Origin: Pseudoalteromonas sp. MMG007
Lineage (GTDB): Bacteria; Pseudomonadota; Gammaproteobacteria; Enterobacterales; Alteromonadaceae
Assembly (NCBI RefSeq): GCF_018100985.1
Contig: NZ_JAGJEI010000001.1
Span: 62,001 to 126,000 of the forward strand
Direction of reading: 5' to 3'
DNA: 64,000 nt
The notes beneath the pieces were generated by a model. It searched no databases. It was given only the letters and a program-made list of their open reading frames with translations, and had not been told where the DNA came from. Below are positions 36,875 through 46,861 of this stretch, one piece after another; position 1 is the stretch's first letter, and the number at the start of each line of letters is the position of its first letter. The translations under genes and the position numbers were made by a program.

Positions 36875-37855
36875 TTAGTTAGCTGCTAGTGTTTTAAAGT
36901 ATTGCTTTAATGCGTCAACCTGTGCCTGTGGGTTGTCGAGCGCATTAAATACTCGCCTAAACTGACCATCACTGTCATGGGTTTGCAAATACCAAGATAC
37001 ATGTTTGCGAGCAATCCGCGCTCCCATTGGCTCACCGTAAAACGCATGGAGGTTTTCTAAATGCTCCATTAAAATACTGCGTACCTCTGAAATAGCAGGC
37101 GGCTGTAAGTGTTCTCCAGTTCGCAAATAGTGGTCTATCTCCCTAAATATCCAAGGGCGACCTTGGGCGGCTCGGCCAATCATAATGGCATCTGCACCCG
37201 TATAGTCCAAAACCTGCTTTGCTTTTTCTGGTGATGTAATATCGCCATTTGCAACAACAGGTATCGACACTGAGCGTTTTATATCCCTAATCGTGTCATA
37301 TTCTGCTTCACCTTTGTACATGCATGCGCGTGTGCGCCCATGTACGGCAAGTGAGGCTATGCCATAACGCTCAGCTATTCTCGCAATCTCTACACCATTA
37401 CGGTTATCCTGATCCCATCCTGTTCGGATTTTAAGTGTGACTGGGATATCAACAGCATTTACCACTGCATCAACTATCTCTTCCACAAGTTCAGGAAACT
37501 GTAATAAGGCAGAGCCTGCGAGTTTCTTGTTCACTTTTTTTGCTGGGCACCCCATATTGATATCTATGATCTGTGCACCGTTTGCAACATTGAATTGTGC
37601 GGCCTGCGCCATAAGCTCAGGATCTGCTCCTGCAATTTGCACCGCGCGTATACCCGATTCACCGCTGTGATCCATACGGTTCATCGACTTTTCAGTTTTC
37701 CAAACCTTAGGGTTTGACGATAGCATTTCAGACACAGCTAGCCCCGCACCTAAACGGCGACAAAGTTGTCTAAATGGTCTGTCTGTAATACCTGCCATTG
37801 GCGCGACTATTACATTATTCTCAAGTTGGTATGAACCGATACGCACTGTATTCAA
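36875..37855 (-). CDS. dusB: tRNA-dihydrouridine synthase B
   Basis: DusB reduces uridine 17 of tRNA to dihydrouridine with FMN. Motifs: [12 protein letters not shown] near the start, [34 protein letters not shown] and [11 protein letters not shown]. Start choice is unsure: a TTG at 37855 has AAGAGG four bases upstream, an upstream TTG at 37870 has none, and a GTG at 37846 matches the E. coli start but its site is 13 bases away. The gene is upstream of fis in the conserved dusB-fis operon; in E. coli this promoter is under growth control. Confidence 0.93.
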   Translation of the reverse strand: MNTVRIGSYQLENNVIVAPMAGITDRPFRQLCRRLGAGLAVSEMLSSNPKVWKTEKSMNRMDHSGESGIRAVQIAGADPELMAQAAQFNVANGAQIIDINMGCPAKKVNKKLAGSALLQFPELVEEIVDAVVNAVDIPVTLKIRTGWDQDNRNGVEIARIAERYGIASLAVHGRTRACMYKGEAEYDTIRDIKRSVSIPVVANGDITSPEKAKQVLDYTGADAIMIGRAAQGRPWIFREIDHYLRTGEHLQPPAISEVRSILMEHLENLHAFYGEPMGARIARKHVSWYLQTHDSDGQFRRVFNALDNPQAQVDALKQYFKTLAAN

Positions 37856-38044
37856 TAGGCCTCTTTTCAAGGGGCGCTAAGTTTACGGTTTTTTTAGGAA
37901 AAATCAAAGGCTATAAATTGAACAAAAGTGACTTTTTTTTGCCCTTTTCGTATTGACATTTGATAACCGCATGACAAGTAGGTTGATTTGTTTGAAATTT
38001 ATACAGGTTTTATTTTTTACACAATAATTAGAAAAAAAATAATA

Positions 38045-38083
38045 TGTAAAAAAATAGTAAAGCCTGTTAAATACAGGCTTTAC
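38045..38083 (-). terminator. Terminator after prmA
   Basis: GTAAAGCCTG and CAGGCTTTAC form a perfect 10-bp stem around TTAAATA. On the minus strand it is followed by TATTTTTTTAC, so it terminates prmA. The 272-base gap up to dusB is otherwise AT-rich with no ORF. Confidence 0.85.
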
Positions 38084-38127
38084 ATGCGGGTTTTGAGTTA
38101 ATACTCTAAATTTGCTCTTATCAGTTG

Positions 38128-39009
38128 TTAGGCTTTTTTAGCGCCGCTAACTCGCGTCCAATCACCTTCAATGGCAATATCATCTAGCTCAATAAAGGGT
38201 GCATAAATATCAGCTACTGACTGAGCTTGTTCTTCTAAAATACCTGACATGGCAATTTTGCCACCTGGCTTTAGCAAACCTAAAATCACACTGTGCAATT
38301 CGCGAAGTGGTTGCGCTAAAATATTAGCCACTACTATATCGGCGGTAAACTCAGGTTGGTTTTCTGGAAGATACACTTCTAACTTGTCTGCAACGCCGTT
38401 ACGATTAGCATTATCTAAGCTTGCTTCAAGTGCTTGCGGATCAATATCAATCCCAATCATGCGCTCAGCGCCAAGTTTAATAGCAGCGATACCTAAAATA
38501 CCTGAGCCACACCCAAAGTCCACTACGGTTTTACCTGTTAGGTCTTGGCTTTCTAACCATTTAAGACATAGAGCTGTTGTTGCATGCGTACCGGTACCAA
38601 ATGCAAGGCCTGGATCAAGTAATACATTAACAGCATCAGGGTCAGGAATGTCGCGCCAGCTTGGGCATATCCATAGTTTTTCGCCAAATTGAATAGGGTG
38701 GAAATTATCCATCCATTCACGCTCCCAGTCTTTATCTTCGAGTTGCTCAATTTTATATACAAGCGAGTCTTTAATTTCATCATGGCGCTTTAATAATGCA
38801 ACCACAGCGTTCATATCGTGATTAGCTTCAAACAGGCCAATTACAGTAGTGTCTGCCCAAAACTCGACAGTGCCAATTTTAGGCTCATAAATAGGCGTGT
38901 CTTTTGCGTCAATAAAAGTAACAGAGGCGCTGCCTGCTTCCATTAGTAAGTCGCTTACAGCATCTGCGGTTGCGGCGTTGGCATTGATACGGATTTGGAT
39001 CCAAGCCAT
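38128..39009 (-). CDS. prmA: Ribosomal protein L11 methyltransferase
   Basis: PrmA methylates ribosomal protein L11 on several lysines and the N-terminus. The 293-residue protein (293 in E. coli) has the N-terminal L11-recognition domain and the methyltransferase core [21 protein letters not shown] and [18 protein letters not shown]. In E. coli it lies just upstream of dusB-fis; here the order dusB-fis and prmA is similar, with its own terminator between them. Confidence 0.96.
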   Translation of the reverse strand: MAWIQIRINANAATADAVSDLLMEAGSASVTFIDAKDTPIYEPKIGTVEFWADTTVIGLFEANHDMNAVVALLKRHDEIKDSLVYKIEQLEDKDWEREWMDNFHPIQFGEKLWICPSWRDIPDPDAVNVLLDPGLAFGTGTHATTALCLKWLESQDLTGKTVVDFGCGSGILGIAAIKLGAERMIGIDIDPQALEASLDNANRNGVADKLEVYLPENQPEFTADIVVANILAQPLRELHSVILGLLKPGGKIAMSGILEEQAQSVADIYAPFIELDDIAIEGDWTRVSGAKKA

Positions 39010-39027
39010 GGTTGTTTCCTTGAAATA

Positions 39028-39058
39028 GAAAAAAGGCCGCTACAGCGGCCTTTTTAGT
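39028..39058 (-). terminator. Terminator after rpoD
   Basis: AAAAAAGGCCGCT and AGCGGCCTTTTT form a long stem with almost no loop. On the minus strand it ends in TTTTTT. It is placed 18 bases past the rpoD stop and would separate rpoD from prmA. Confidence 0.9.
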
Positions 39059-39075
39059 TTATATGAAGCGCTAAA

Positions 39076-40923
39076 TTATTTAGCGTCTAAAAAGCTTTTC
39101 AGTAAATCTGAGCGAGAAGGGTGGCGTAATTTACGCAGCGCTTTCGCTTCTATTTGACGAATACGCTCACGTGTTACATCAAATTGCTTACCTACTTCTT
39201 CTAAGGTGTGGTCGGTATTCATATCAATACCAAAACGCATACGTAGTACTTTAGCTTCACGCGCTGTTAAGCCCGCTAGTACATCGTTAGTTGCGCCACG
39301 AAGAGATTCCATTGTTGCCGAGTCAATTGGCGAATCAATAGTGGTATCTTCGATAAAGTCACCTAAGTGCGAATCTTCATCATCACCGATTGGTGTTTCC
39401 ATTGAAATTGGCTCTTTGGCAATTTTAAGTACCTTACGGATTTTATCCTCAGGCATCATCATGCGTTCTGCTAATTCTTCTGGATTTGGCTCACGACCCA
39501 TTTCTTGTAACATTTGACGAGAAATACGGTTAAGTTTATTAATCGTTTCTATCATATGTACCGGAATACGGATTGTTCTTGCTTGGTCAGCAATTGAGCG
39601 AGTGATTGCTTGGCGTATCCACCACGTAGCATAAGTTGAGAACTTATAACCACGGCGGTATTCAAACTTATCTACCGCTTTCATTAAGCCAATGTTACCT
39701 TCTTGGATTAAATCCAAGAACTGTAAGCCACGGTTTGTGTATTTTTTAGCAATTGAGATTACAAGACGTAAGTTAGCTTCAACCATTTCTTTTTTCGCAC
39801 GGCGGGCTTTCGCTTCACCAATGCTCATTCTACGGTTAATGTCTTTAATACGCTCTATGCTTAAACCTGTTGTTTGCTCGATAACAGATAATTTGTTGAT
39901 ACAACGAATTATCTCAGGCTTAACCTCTTCAAGCTTGGTCGAATGCTTTTCATTAGCACTGATTTCTACGTCAATCCAAGAAGCATCAGTTTCATTATTA
40001 GCAAAGTGCTTAATGAACGTTTTCTTAGGTAACTTAGCAATTTGTACCGCTTGTTTCATGATAAGACGTTCTTGAATACGAACTCTGTCCATCATTTCAC
40101 GCATGTTATTAACCATGCGATCAAACTGTTTAGGTACTAATTTGAATGTTCTGAACAACTCGCCAATTTCGAAAATAGCAGCTTGAGACTCAGGGTGTGA
40201 ACGACCTTTAGAATCAAACGTATCACGTGCTTTGTTATATAAATCACGTAAGTTTTCAAAGTGTACACGTGCCTCTTCAGGATCTGGGCCAGTATCTACT
40301 TCTTCTTCGTCTTCATCATCGTCACTGTCTTTGTCATCGTTGTCATCATCGTCATCAAGTTGTTTTTCACTTAATTCTGAACCGATGTTAGTCGCTGATA
40401 TTGGCGCGTCATCTTCGTTAGGATCAATAAATCCAACGATAATATCGCTTAAGCGCATTTCTTCAGCTTCAAACTTATCCCACTGCTCTAGCAGGTAAGT
40501 AATTGCTTCAGGGTACTCTGCAACAGAAATCTGTACTTGGTTGATACCTTCTTCAATACGCTTAGCGATTACAATTTCGCCTTCACGTGTTAGAAGTTCA
40601 ACAGTACCCATTTCGCGCATGTACATGCGAACCGGATCCGTTGTGCGGCCGATTTCTTTTTCTACAGTTGCAAGTGCTGCAGCGGCAGCTTCTGCTGCGT
40701 CTTCGTCTGTCGTTGTTTCTTGCATCATTAATTCATCGGCATCAGGCGCGTTTTCGCTAACCTTGATACCCATGTCATTAATCATGCTAATGATATCTTC
40801 TACTTGATCTGAGTCTATAATGTCTTGTGGAAGGTGATCATTTACTTCTGCAAAAGTTAAGTAGCCTTGCTCTTTACCTTTTTGAATCAGAAGTTTTAAT
40901 TGTGACTGAGGAGTTGGATCCAT
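39076..40923 (-). CDS. rpoD: RNA polymerase sigma factor RpoD (sigma-70)
   Basis: The main housekeeping sigma factor. The ATG at 40923 starts [23 protein letters not shown] and gives 615 aa (613 in E. coli); a longer frame to 40959 is rejected. Regions: 1.1 at the N-terminus, an acidic stretch rich in Asp (about 193-213) in the non-conserved region, region 2 with [18 protein letters not shown], and region 4 with [27 protein letters not shown] at the end. It is the last gene of rpsU-yqeY-dnaG-rpoD and has a likely promoter of its own overlapping the dnaG stop. Confidence 0.98.
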   Translation of the reverse strand: MDPTPQSQLKLLIQKGKEQGYLTFAEVNDHLPQDIIDSDQVEDIISMINDMGIKVSENAPDADELMMQETTTDEDAAEAAAAALATVEKEIGRTTDPVRMYMREMGTVELLTREGEIVIAKRIEEGINQVQISVAEYPEAITYLLEQWDKFEAEEMRLSDIIVGFIDPNEDDAPISATNIGSELSEKQLDDDDDNDDKDSDDDEDEEEVDTGPDPEEARVHFENLRDLYNKARDTFDSKGRSHPESQAAIFEIGELFRTFKLVPKQFDRMVNNMREMMDRVRIQERLIMKQAVQIAKLPKKTFIKHFANNETDASWIDVEISANEKHSTKLEEVKPEIIRCINKLSVIEQTTGLSIERIKDINRRMSIGEAKARRAKKEMVEANLRLVISIAKKYTNRGLQFLDLIQEGNIGLMKAVDKFEYRRGYKFSTYATWWIRQAITRSIADQARTIRIPVHMIETINKLNRISRQMLQEMGREPNPEELAERMMMPEDKIRKVLKIAKEPISMETPIGDDEDSHLGDFIEDTTIDSPIDSATMESLRGATNDVLAGLTAREAKVLRMRFGIDMNTDHTLEEVGKQFDVTRERIRQIEAKALRKLRHPSRSDLLKSFLDAK

Positions 40924-41021
40924 AGAGATTGTTTCTTCCACTCTGATAAGTTGATACAACAGGCGCCATCATGTAGTTTGCATTAAAGCCAACTAGAATA
41001 ATGTGACGCAGTGAATAGCAC

Positions 41022-41050
41022 AGTATAACAGTTTAAATCAAATCTGACTA
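41022..41050 (-). promoter_or_regulatory. Predicted internal promoter for rpoD
   Basis: On the minus strand, TAGTCA (four of six) and TATACT (five of six) are 17 bases apart, with TG one base before the -10 (extended -10). It overlaps the dnaG stop codon, about 100 bases before the rpoD start. Internal rpoD promoters are known in the E. coli macromolecular synthesis operon; this one is inferred from the match alone. Confidence 0.5.
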
Positions 41051-42799
41051 GCTGTTAGTGGCTTTTAACGCTGTCATTAGCAAATGACATTCAAGTCTTT
41101 CGTCGCTATTAAGACCTTGTGTCTTGTCCTTTATTAATAGGGTCTCGAGTCGATAATTTAAACACTGATCTTCAATAAATTTAAAAGTATTTTTAAAAAC
41201 AGTCTCTAAACGCTCTTCATTTATTTGATGTTGCCATGTTGCAAGCTTAATTAATGGCTCGTAGTCATCCGTATCTCTAAAACACTCGAGCAACTGAGCG
41301 GTAGTTACTTCTTCTTTTTGCAAAGCTTGCTCTTGTAGTCGAAGTAATAAACCAATGCCAGCAATATTCATTTGCGCAAGCTCTGGTAAGTACGGCACGC
41401 TTTTGGCTAAATCAGGGTGCTGAATTAATATGCCGATTGCCTGACGCATAGGCGTTATTTTAAATTTTCGTTCAATAGAGTGTTGTTGCTTTGGTGTTTT
41501 TAAGCGGCTATTAAGTTGCTCTCGAGTTCGACCAATCAAGCGCCCTAATTGTTCCAAAATATTTTCTTGATAAAACTCACTCGGAATTTTTTCAATAAGA
41601 GGCAGCGCAGCACTTAGTAATTTAGCTTTACCGGAGTCGAGTGTTAAATCAACTTCTTGGCTAAGTTTGTTAAATAGTACCTTGGTAAAGTCATCTGCTT
41701 GACTAAGGCGTTGTTCAAATTGCTCTTTCCCTTCTTTTTGTACGAGGGAATCAGGGTCTTCACCGTCAGGTAAAAATGCAAACTGTAATGCTTTACCGTC
41801 GTTTAAATAAGGGAGTGCGTTTTCAAGCGCTCGCCATGCAGCATCACGGCCAGCTCTGTCGCCATCGTAACAACAAATTACCTTGTCTGTGGTTCTAAAC
41901 AAAGTGTGCATATGTTCGCTTGTGGTTGCGGTCCCTAGTGCGGCAACAGCGTATTCAATTCCTTGTTCTGCAAGCGCAACGACGTCCATATAACCTTCTA
42001 CAATCATTACATGGTCGAGTTTTTTATGAGCTTGCTTTGCTTCATATAGCCCATATAGCTCAAAGCCTTTATGAAATATTCGAGTTTCAGGAGAGTTTAG
42101 GTATTTTGGACCTTGGTCTGCCTGCATTACACGTCCGCCAAAGGCAATAACGCGTCCACGTTTATCGCGTATAGGGAACATTAACCGGTCGCGGAAAAAA
42201 TCAAACTGTCTACCAGGCGTTTTTTCAGAGGCAAGTTTTAGTTCTACTAATTGCTCTTTTTGTTCTTTGTTACGGCCAAGCTGTAAACATAATCCATCCC
42301 ATTCACTTGGGGCGTAACCAATCATAAACTTTTTAACAGTTTCGCCGCTTAAACCACGGCCTTTAACATACTCAATTACAGCTGCTGAGTTACTATGGTG
42401 CTTTAATTGGTGCTGATAAAATCGCGCAGTGTGCAGCATTAAATCGTAGTCTGAGCGTTTTTGGGCTGCTGTGCGCTCCGGAGCTGAGCTGTTACCTTGT
42501 TCTCGTGGTACATCTAAGTTTAATAAACTGGCAAGTTCTTCAATGGCATCAACAAACTCTAGTTTGTCGTACTCCATAACAAACGATATTGCATTGCCAT
42601 TCGCACCACAGCCAAAACAATGATAAAACTGCTTGTCTTGCGATACAGTAAATGAGGGCGATTTTTCGTTATGAAATGGACAGCAGGCTTGATAATCTTT
42701 ACCGGCTTTTTTAAGGCCAACTTTAGAGTCGATGAGTTCGACAATGTCGGTTCTGGCAAGTAAATCGTCTATAAAATTACGTGGGATCTTTCCAGCCAT
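41048..42799 (-). CDS. dnaG: DNA primase
   Basis: DnaG makes RNA primers for replication. The 583-residue protein (581 in E. coli) has the CHC2 zinc finger CCPFHNEKSPSFTVS ... YHCFGCGANG (about 38-66), the Toprim motifs VIVEGYMDVVAL and CYDGDRAGRDAA (about 265-318), and a helical C-terminal DnaB-binding region. It follows yqeY on the minus strand after 254 bases that include a hairpin at 42989-43019, a likely attenuator limiting dnaG. Confidence 0.98.
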   Translation of the reverse strand: MAGKIPRNFIDDLLARTDIVELIDSKVGLKKAGKDYQACCPFHNEKSPSFTVSQDKQFYHCFGCGANGNAISFVMEYDKLEFVDAIEELASLLNLDVPREQGNSSAPERTAAQKRSDYDLMLHTARFYQHQLKHHSNSAAVIEYVKGRGLSGETVKKFMIGYAPSEWDGLCLQLGRNKEQKEQLVELKLASEKTPGRQFDFFRDRLMFPIRDKRGRVIAFGGRVMQADQGPKYLNSPETRIFHKGFELYGLYEAKQAHKKLDHVMIVEGYMDVVALAEQGIEYAVAALGTATTSEHMHTLFRTTDKVICCYDGDRAGRDAAWRALENALPYLNDGKALQFAFLPDGEDPDSLVQKEGKEQFEQRLSQADDFTKVLFNKLSQEVDLTLDSGKAKLLSAALPLIEKIPSEFYQENILEQLGRLIGRTREQLNSRLKTPKQQHSIERKFKITPMRQAIGILIQHPDLAKSVPYLPELAQMNIAGIGLLLRLQEQALQKEEVTTAQLLECFRDTDDYEPLIKLATWQHQINEERLETVFKNTFKFIEDQCLNYRLETLLIKDKTQGLNSDERLECHLLMTALKATNS

Positions 42800-42988
42800 T
42801 AGTAAAATAAAGTCCTGAGATAATAAGAAGAATAACGAAAACGAAATGTACGTTTAGTGCCAAATAAAGCCTATTTAACTTACCAAAACATACTGTAAAT
42901 AAATAGGGCAGTACACATAAATTTCAATAGTTAAATCGAAACATGTAAGCGTATCTAATTAGCTTGTTGTTAGGTTAATTAAAGCTAA

Positions 42989-43019
42989 AAACAAAGAAAC
43001 CGAGCGCTAGGCTCGGTTT
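42989..43019 (-). terminator. Hairpin between yqeY and dnaG
   Basis: AAACCGAGC and GCTCGGTTT form a 9-bp stem around GCTAG, followed on the minus strand by CTTTGTTTTT. E. coli has an attenuating terminator between rpsU and dnaG at the comparable place; here it lies between yqeY and dnaG. Confidence 0.65.
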
Positions 43020-43053
43020 GCTTCAATCATACTTTAATGTATGTGGGCGTATG

Positions 43054-43500
43054 TTAGGCAGTTAATCGTTGCTTAATTAAACCAGAGATTTTGCCCATAT
43101 CGGCGCGACCTTCAGCTTTGCTTTTGATTATACCCATTACTTTACCCATGTCTTGCATACCTGCTGCGTTAGTATCAGCAATAGCCGCATCAATGAGAGC
43201 AATTATTTCTTCTTCACTCAATTGTTGAGGTAAAAAAGTTTCAAGTGCTACTATTTCATTGGCTTCAATATCAGCTAAATCATCACGCCCAGCATCTTTG
43301 TACTGAGTGTAAGAGTCACGACGTTGTTTAACAAGCTTCACTATAACTGAGGTAATACCCGCGTCGTCTAGTGTAATTTGCTCGTCAATTTCACGTTGCT
43401 TGATAGCAGCAAGTACCATACGAATAGGGTTAAGACGTTGTTTGTCTTTAGCTCGCATCGCATCTTTTTGCGCATCTTTTAGCGTTATTAAAAGGCTCAT
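43054..43500 (-). CDS. yqeY: YqeY/GatB-like family protein
   Basis: A 148-residue protein of the YqeY family, related to the C-terminal tRNA-binding domain of GatB. It is all-helical and starts MSLLITLKDAQKDAMRAKDKQRL. The C-terminal QDMGKVMGIIKSKAEGRADMGKISGLIKQRL is the family signature. Function is not established. It lies 19 bases after rpsU in the macromolecular synthesis operon, a place where E. coli has no such gene, though the insertion is frequent in other gammaproteobacteria. Confidence 0.9.
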   Translation of the reverse strand: MSLLITLKDAQKDAMRAKDKQRLNPIRMVLAAIKQREIDEQITLDDAGITSVIVKLVKQRRDSYTQYKDAGRDDLADIEANEIVALETFLPQQLSEEEIIALIDAAIADTNAAGMQDMGKVMGIIKSKAEGRADMGKISGLIKQRLTA

Positions 43501-43519
43501 TTATACAAGACCTAATATA

Positions 43520-43735
43520 TTAGTATAATTTAACGCGACGTGCGTTATCACGAGAAAGTTTTTTCATGTGACGTTTAACTGCAGCAGCTTTTTTACGCTT
43601 ACGCTCAGCTGTTGGCTTTTCATAGTGCTCGCGACGACGAACTTCTGAAAGGATACCTGCTTTTTCACATGAACGCTTGAAGCGACGAAGTGCTACGTCA
43701 AACGGTTCGTTCTCTCTTACTTTAATTACTGGCAT
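43520..43735 (-). CDS. rpsU: 30S ribosomal protein S21
   Basis: The 71-residue S21 protein, same length as in E. coli, with the typical basic sequence: [22 protein letters not shown] and [22 protein letters not shown]. It is the first gene of the macromolecular synthesis operon rpsU-yqeY-dnaG-rpoD. The leader holds a well-matched promoter and two TTGATCAA octamers (43774-43792). Confidence 0.98.
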
Positions 43736-43813
43736 TAAAAATTCACCTACCTAAATTATGAGCGTTGCTCAAGTTGATCAAACATTGATCAAGTGGTTCA
43801 AAAATGGTGCGGT

Positions 43814-43843
43814 ATTGTAATCCGAAGCAACACCACATGTAAA
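43814..43843 (-). promoter_or_regulatory. rpsU operon promoter
   Basis: On the minus strand, TTTACA (five of six) and TACAAT (five of six) are 18 bases apart, followed by a GC-rich discriminator ACCGCACC, as expected of a growth-controlled ribosomal promoter. The expected RNA start lies about 70 bases before the rpsU start codon. Confidence 0.65.
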
Positions 43844-43880
43844 GGATAATATTAACAGAAACGCATCATCTAAAACAGTA

Positions 43881-44486
43881 TTAATTTGATTGACGTTGAT
43901 ATAGCCTGCAGAACACTTGCCCCGCCTTTTTTTCTTTTATTAACAGCCAGTTATTGGGTTGTTGAAACGTACTTAACTCGGTTTCTACTTCTACATAAAT
44001 GAGTGCTTCGCTGCTTAGCCATTGGTTTTTTTCTAATAAATCGCATGTTGTTTGTGCTAAATCTTTGCGAAACGGCGGGTCAACAAATACTAAATTAAAT
44101 GCCTCATTTGTATTTTTTTGTTCTAAATGACTCAAAGAATTAGTGTGTTTTACCTGTGCATTTTCAAGCTTTAAGGTGCTGATGTTTTGTTCTAATTGTT
44201 TAGCCGCAAACTTATCTAGTTCAATGAAGGTGGTGCTTTTTGCAAAACGTGAGAGCGCTTCAAAACCGAGCCCGCCAGAACCTGCAAAACAATCAAGTAC
44301 ATTAGCGTCGCGGGTATCTTGCATTAACCAGTTAAACACCGTTTCTTTAATTCTATCGGTGGTCGGGCGTAAACCTTCTACATTTTTGACTGGCAATTTA
44401 CGGCCTCTAAATTGGCCGCTTATAACTCTTATAAAACCATCGCTGGATTTGCTAATAGCTTTATTTTGTGACGTTTTATTTCTCAT
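43881..44486 (-). CDS. rsmD: 16S rRNA (guanine-966 N2) methyltransferase
   Basis: RsmD methylates G966 of 16S rRNA. The 201-residue protein has the SAM-binding motif DCFAGSGGLGFEALSR (about 65-80) and the N2-guanine methyltransferase motif FVDPPF (about 134-139), plus the early block IRVISGQFRGRKLPV and GLRPTTDRIKETVFNWL. It is divergent from ftsY, the arrangement seen in E. coli. Confidence 0.95.
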   Translation of the reverse strand: MRNKTSQNKAISKSSDGFIRVISGQFRGRKLPVKNVEGLRPTTDRIKETVFNWLMQDTRDANVLDCFAGSGGLGFEALSRFAKSTTFIELDKFAAKQLEQNISTLKLENAQVKHTNSLSHLEQKNTNEAFNLVFVDPPFRKDLAQTTCDLLEKNQWLSSEALIYVEVETELSTFQQPNNWLLIKEKKAGQVFCRLYQRQSN

Positions 44487-44692
44487 TTAGCTCACTAAAA
44501 AATGGTATATGGTATCTAGCTCAGATAATATTGCAGCAGATTACGTGTAGCTTCATTTTTCAACCGTATGAAAAGTGTTACTATGGAGCACTTACGTTTT
44601 GAATGGTTGTTTTACTAGCATCGATTGCTAGGCATCGCCAAGCTATTTCAAATTTTAGTTTATCAGATTTTTATAAGTGGTTATTAGCAAGT

Positions 44693-46774
44693 ATGGCAAA
44701 AAAAAGTAAATTCATGTCGTGGTTCGGTTTTGGCAAGTCAGATAAAAAAGAAGCAGAGCAAAAAGCAGAAGCTGATAAACAACAAGCATTAGCGCAAGAG
44801 CAAGCCGAAAAAGCTGAGCAAGAACGTATAGCAGCAGAGCAGGCTGAGGCTGAGCGTTTACAAGCAGAAGCAGAGACTGAGCGTTTAGAGCAGGAGCGTA
44901 TAGCTAGTGAGCAGGCTGAAGCTGAACGTTTAGCTCAAGAAAAGCTAGCACAAGAGCAAGCACAAAAGCTTGAGCAAGAACGCCTATATGAAGCAGAACA
45001 AGCCGAAAAACGAGCTATAGAGCAAGCTAATGCCGAATTATTAGCAAAGCAAGATGCTGATGCAGCAGCGCAAAAGCAAGAACAAGCTAAACGGCTAGCT
45101 GAGCAAGAAACACAAATGCGCTTAGAGCAGGAGCGCATTGCTGCAGAAAAAGCAGAGTCGGAGCGATTAGAGCGAGTTCGTCTCCAAGAGCAAGAAGCTG
45201 CAAATGCAGAAAAGCTTGCAATAGATAAAGCAAATGCACAATTGCTTGCAAAAGAGCAGGCTGATGCTGAGATACAACGACAAGAACGAGAGCAGCGCCT
45301 AGCTGAGCAAGAAGCTCAAATGCGTTTAGAGCAAGAACGTATAGCCGCTGAAAAAGTTGAGAATGAACGCTTAGAGCAAGAGCGTATTGCGGCTGAAAAA
45401 GTTAAGAGTGAACGTTTAGAGAAAGAACGACTTGCCGCTGAAGAAGCCGAGAATGAGCGTTTAGAACAAGAACGACTTGCAGCTGAAAAAGCCGAGAATG
45501 AGCGTTTAGAACAAGAACGACTTGCCGCTGAAGAAGCCGAAAATGAACGTTTAGAGCAAGAACGGCTTGCAGCTGAAAAAGCCGAGAATGAACGTTTAGA
45601 GCAAGAACGGCTTGCAGCTGAAAAAGTCGAGAGTGAACGTTTAGAGCAAGAACGACTTGCAGCTGAAAAAGCTGAGAATGAGCGTTTAGAGCAAGAACGC
45701 ATTGCAGCTGAAAAAGCCGAGAATGAACGTTTAGAGCAAGAACGCATTGCAGCTGAAGAAATCGAGAATGAACGCTTAGAGCAAGAACGTCTTACTGCTG
45801 AGCTTGCAAAAGATGAAGCAAAACAAGCAGAAAAACCAAAAAAAGAAGGGTTTTTCTCTCGTCTTAAAAAAGGCTTATTAAAAACTCGTGTAAATATAGG
45901 CTCTGGCTTTGCTTCAATCTTTAGTGGTAAAAAAATTGATGACGAGTTATTTGAAGATCTTGAAACACAGCTACTTACCGCCGATTTAGGTGTTGATACC
46001 ACCATGAAGTTAATCGATAGTTTAACTGATGCAGCTGATCGAAAGCAGCTTAAAGATGGTGATGCCTTATATGAGCTAATGAAGCAAGAAATGGCTGCGA
46101 TGCTAAAAACTGCTGAGCAGCCTTTAGTTATCAATAAAGATAAAAAGCCGTTTGTTATTTTAATGGTCGGTGTGAACGGAGTTGGTAAAACAACCACGAT
46201 TGGTAAGCTAGCTAAGCAATTTCAAAACGAAGGTAAATCGGTCATGCTTGCCGCAGGAGATACGTTTAGGGCCGCAGCTGTAGAACAGTTACAGGTTTGG
46301 GGTGAACGTAACAGTATTCCGGTTATTGCACAGCACACAGGTGCAGATAGCGCGTCGGTAGTATTTGATGCATTTCAAGCCGCGAAAGCGCGTAATGTTG
46401 ATGTATTAATTGCTGATACAGCTGGGCGCTTGCAAAATAAAGATAATTTAATGCAAGAGCTTGAAAAAATAGCCCGTGTAATGAAAAAAATTGACCCAGA
46501 TGCACCTCACGAAGTAATGCTTACTATTGATGCTGGTACAGGTCAAAACGCTATTAGCCAAGTAAACTTATTTAATCAATGTGTTGGTTTAACTGGTATT
46601 ACACTTTCAAAACTTGATGGTACTGCAAAAGGCGGTGTTATTTTTGCGGTTGCCGATAAGTTTAATATTCCAATTCGTTACATTGGTGTTGGTGAAGGTA
46701 TTGATGATTTACGCGCTTTTAAAAGCGATGACTTTATTGATGCGCTATTTAGCCAAGATGAGGACGACGTTTAA
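44693..46774 (+). CDS. ftsY: Signal recognition particle receptor FtsY with expanded repeat domain
   Basis: FtsY receives SRP-ribosome complexes at the membrane. The ATG at 44693 starts MAKKSKFMSWFGFGKSDKK, like E. coli FtsY; a longer frame to 44603 is rejected. The 693-residue protein is long (497 in E. coli) because its acidic, coiled-coil N-terminus (about 20-380) contains eleven 15-residue units built on ERLEQERLAAEKAEN. The NG GTPase domain follows (about 385-690): GVNGVGKTTTIGKLA, DTFRAAAVEQL, DTAGR and TLSKLDGTAKGG. It is followed by a terminator and then ftsE-ftsX, the conserved ftsYEX cluster. Confidence 0.97.
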   Translation: MAKKSKFMSWFGFGKSDKKEAEQKAEADKQQALAQEQAEKAEQERIAAEQAEAERLQAEAETERLEQERIASEQAEAERLAQEKLAQEQAQKLEQERLYEAEQAEKRAIEQANAELLAKQDADAAAQKQEQAKRLAEQETQMRLEQERIAAEKAESERLERVRLQEQEAANAEKLAIDKANAQLLAKEQADAEIQRQEREQRLAEQEAQMRLEQERIAAEKVENERLEQERIAAEKVKSERLEKERLAAEEAENERLEQERLAAEKAENERLEQERLAAEEAENERLEQERLAAEKAENERLEQERLAAEKVESERLEQERLAAEKAENERLEQERIAAEKAENERLEQERIAAEEIENERLEQERLTAELAKDEAKQAEKPKKEGFFSRLKKGLLKTRVNIGSGFASIFSGKKIDDELFEDLETQLLTADLGVDTTMKLIDSLTDAADRKQLKDGDALYELMKQEMAAMLKTAEQPLVINKDKKPFVILMVGVNGVGKTTTIGKLAKQFQNEGKSVMLAAGDTFRAAAVEQLQVWGERNSIPVIAQHTGADSASVVFDAFQAAKARNVDVLIADTAGRLQNKDNLMQELEKIARVMKKIDPDAPHEVMLTIDAGTGQNAISQVNLFNQCVGLTGITLSKLDGTAKGGVIFAVADKFNIPIRYIGVGEGIDDLRAFKSDDFIDALFSQDEDDV
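45323..45814 (+). repeat. Tandem 45-bp repeats within ftsY
   Basis: Eleven consecutive units of 45 bp encode 15-residue units of the form ERLEQERLAAEKAEN, with small differences (KVEN, EAEN, KVES, EIEN). Adjacent copies near 45420-45720 are almost identical in DNA, which suggests recent unequal copying. A larger, older duplication of about 63 codons lies upstream (units starting near 45000 and 45180), each ending in the same MRLEQERIAAEK. Confidence 0.9.
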
Positions 46775-46780
46775 TTTACC

Positions 46781-46807
46781 AAAAGAGGGAGCTAGCTCCC
46801 TTTTTAA
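46781..46807 (+). terminator. Terminator between ftsY and ftsE
   Basis: AAAGAGGGAGC and GCTCCCTTTTT form a stem around TA with a T-run, six bases past the ftsY stop. It interrupts the ftsY-ftsE-ftsX order, so ftsEX may need its own promoter in the 55 bases before 46862. Confidence 0.85.
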
Positions 46808-46861
46808 TTGCGAGGATTACTAACGCTGTTAACAAGCTAATGGCGTTGGCATAATAAAAAG

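Noticed and set aside
40232..40498. Serine-rich plus-strand ORF within rpoD
   Set aside because: It is the complement of the Asp/Glu-rich stretch of sigma-70 and overlaps a conserved gene fully.
45316..46197. Long minus-strand ORF of 293 residues rich in Ser, Cys and Arg
   Set aside because: It is the antisense of the ftsY repeat and GTPase regions; its repeats are only the complement of the 45-bp units, and it has no ribosome-binding site of note.
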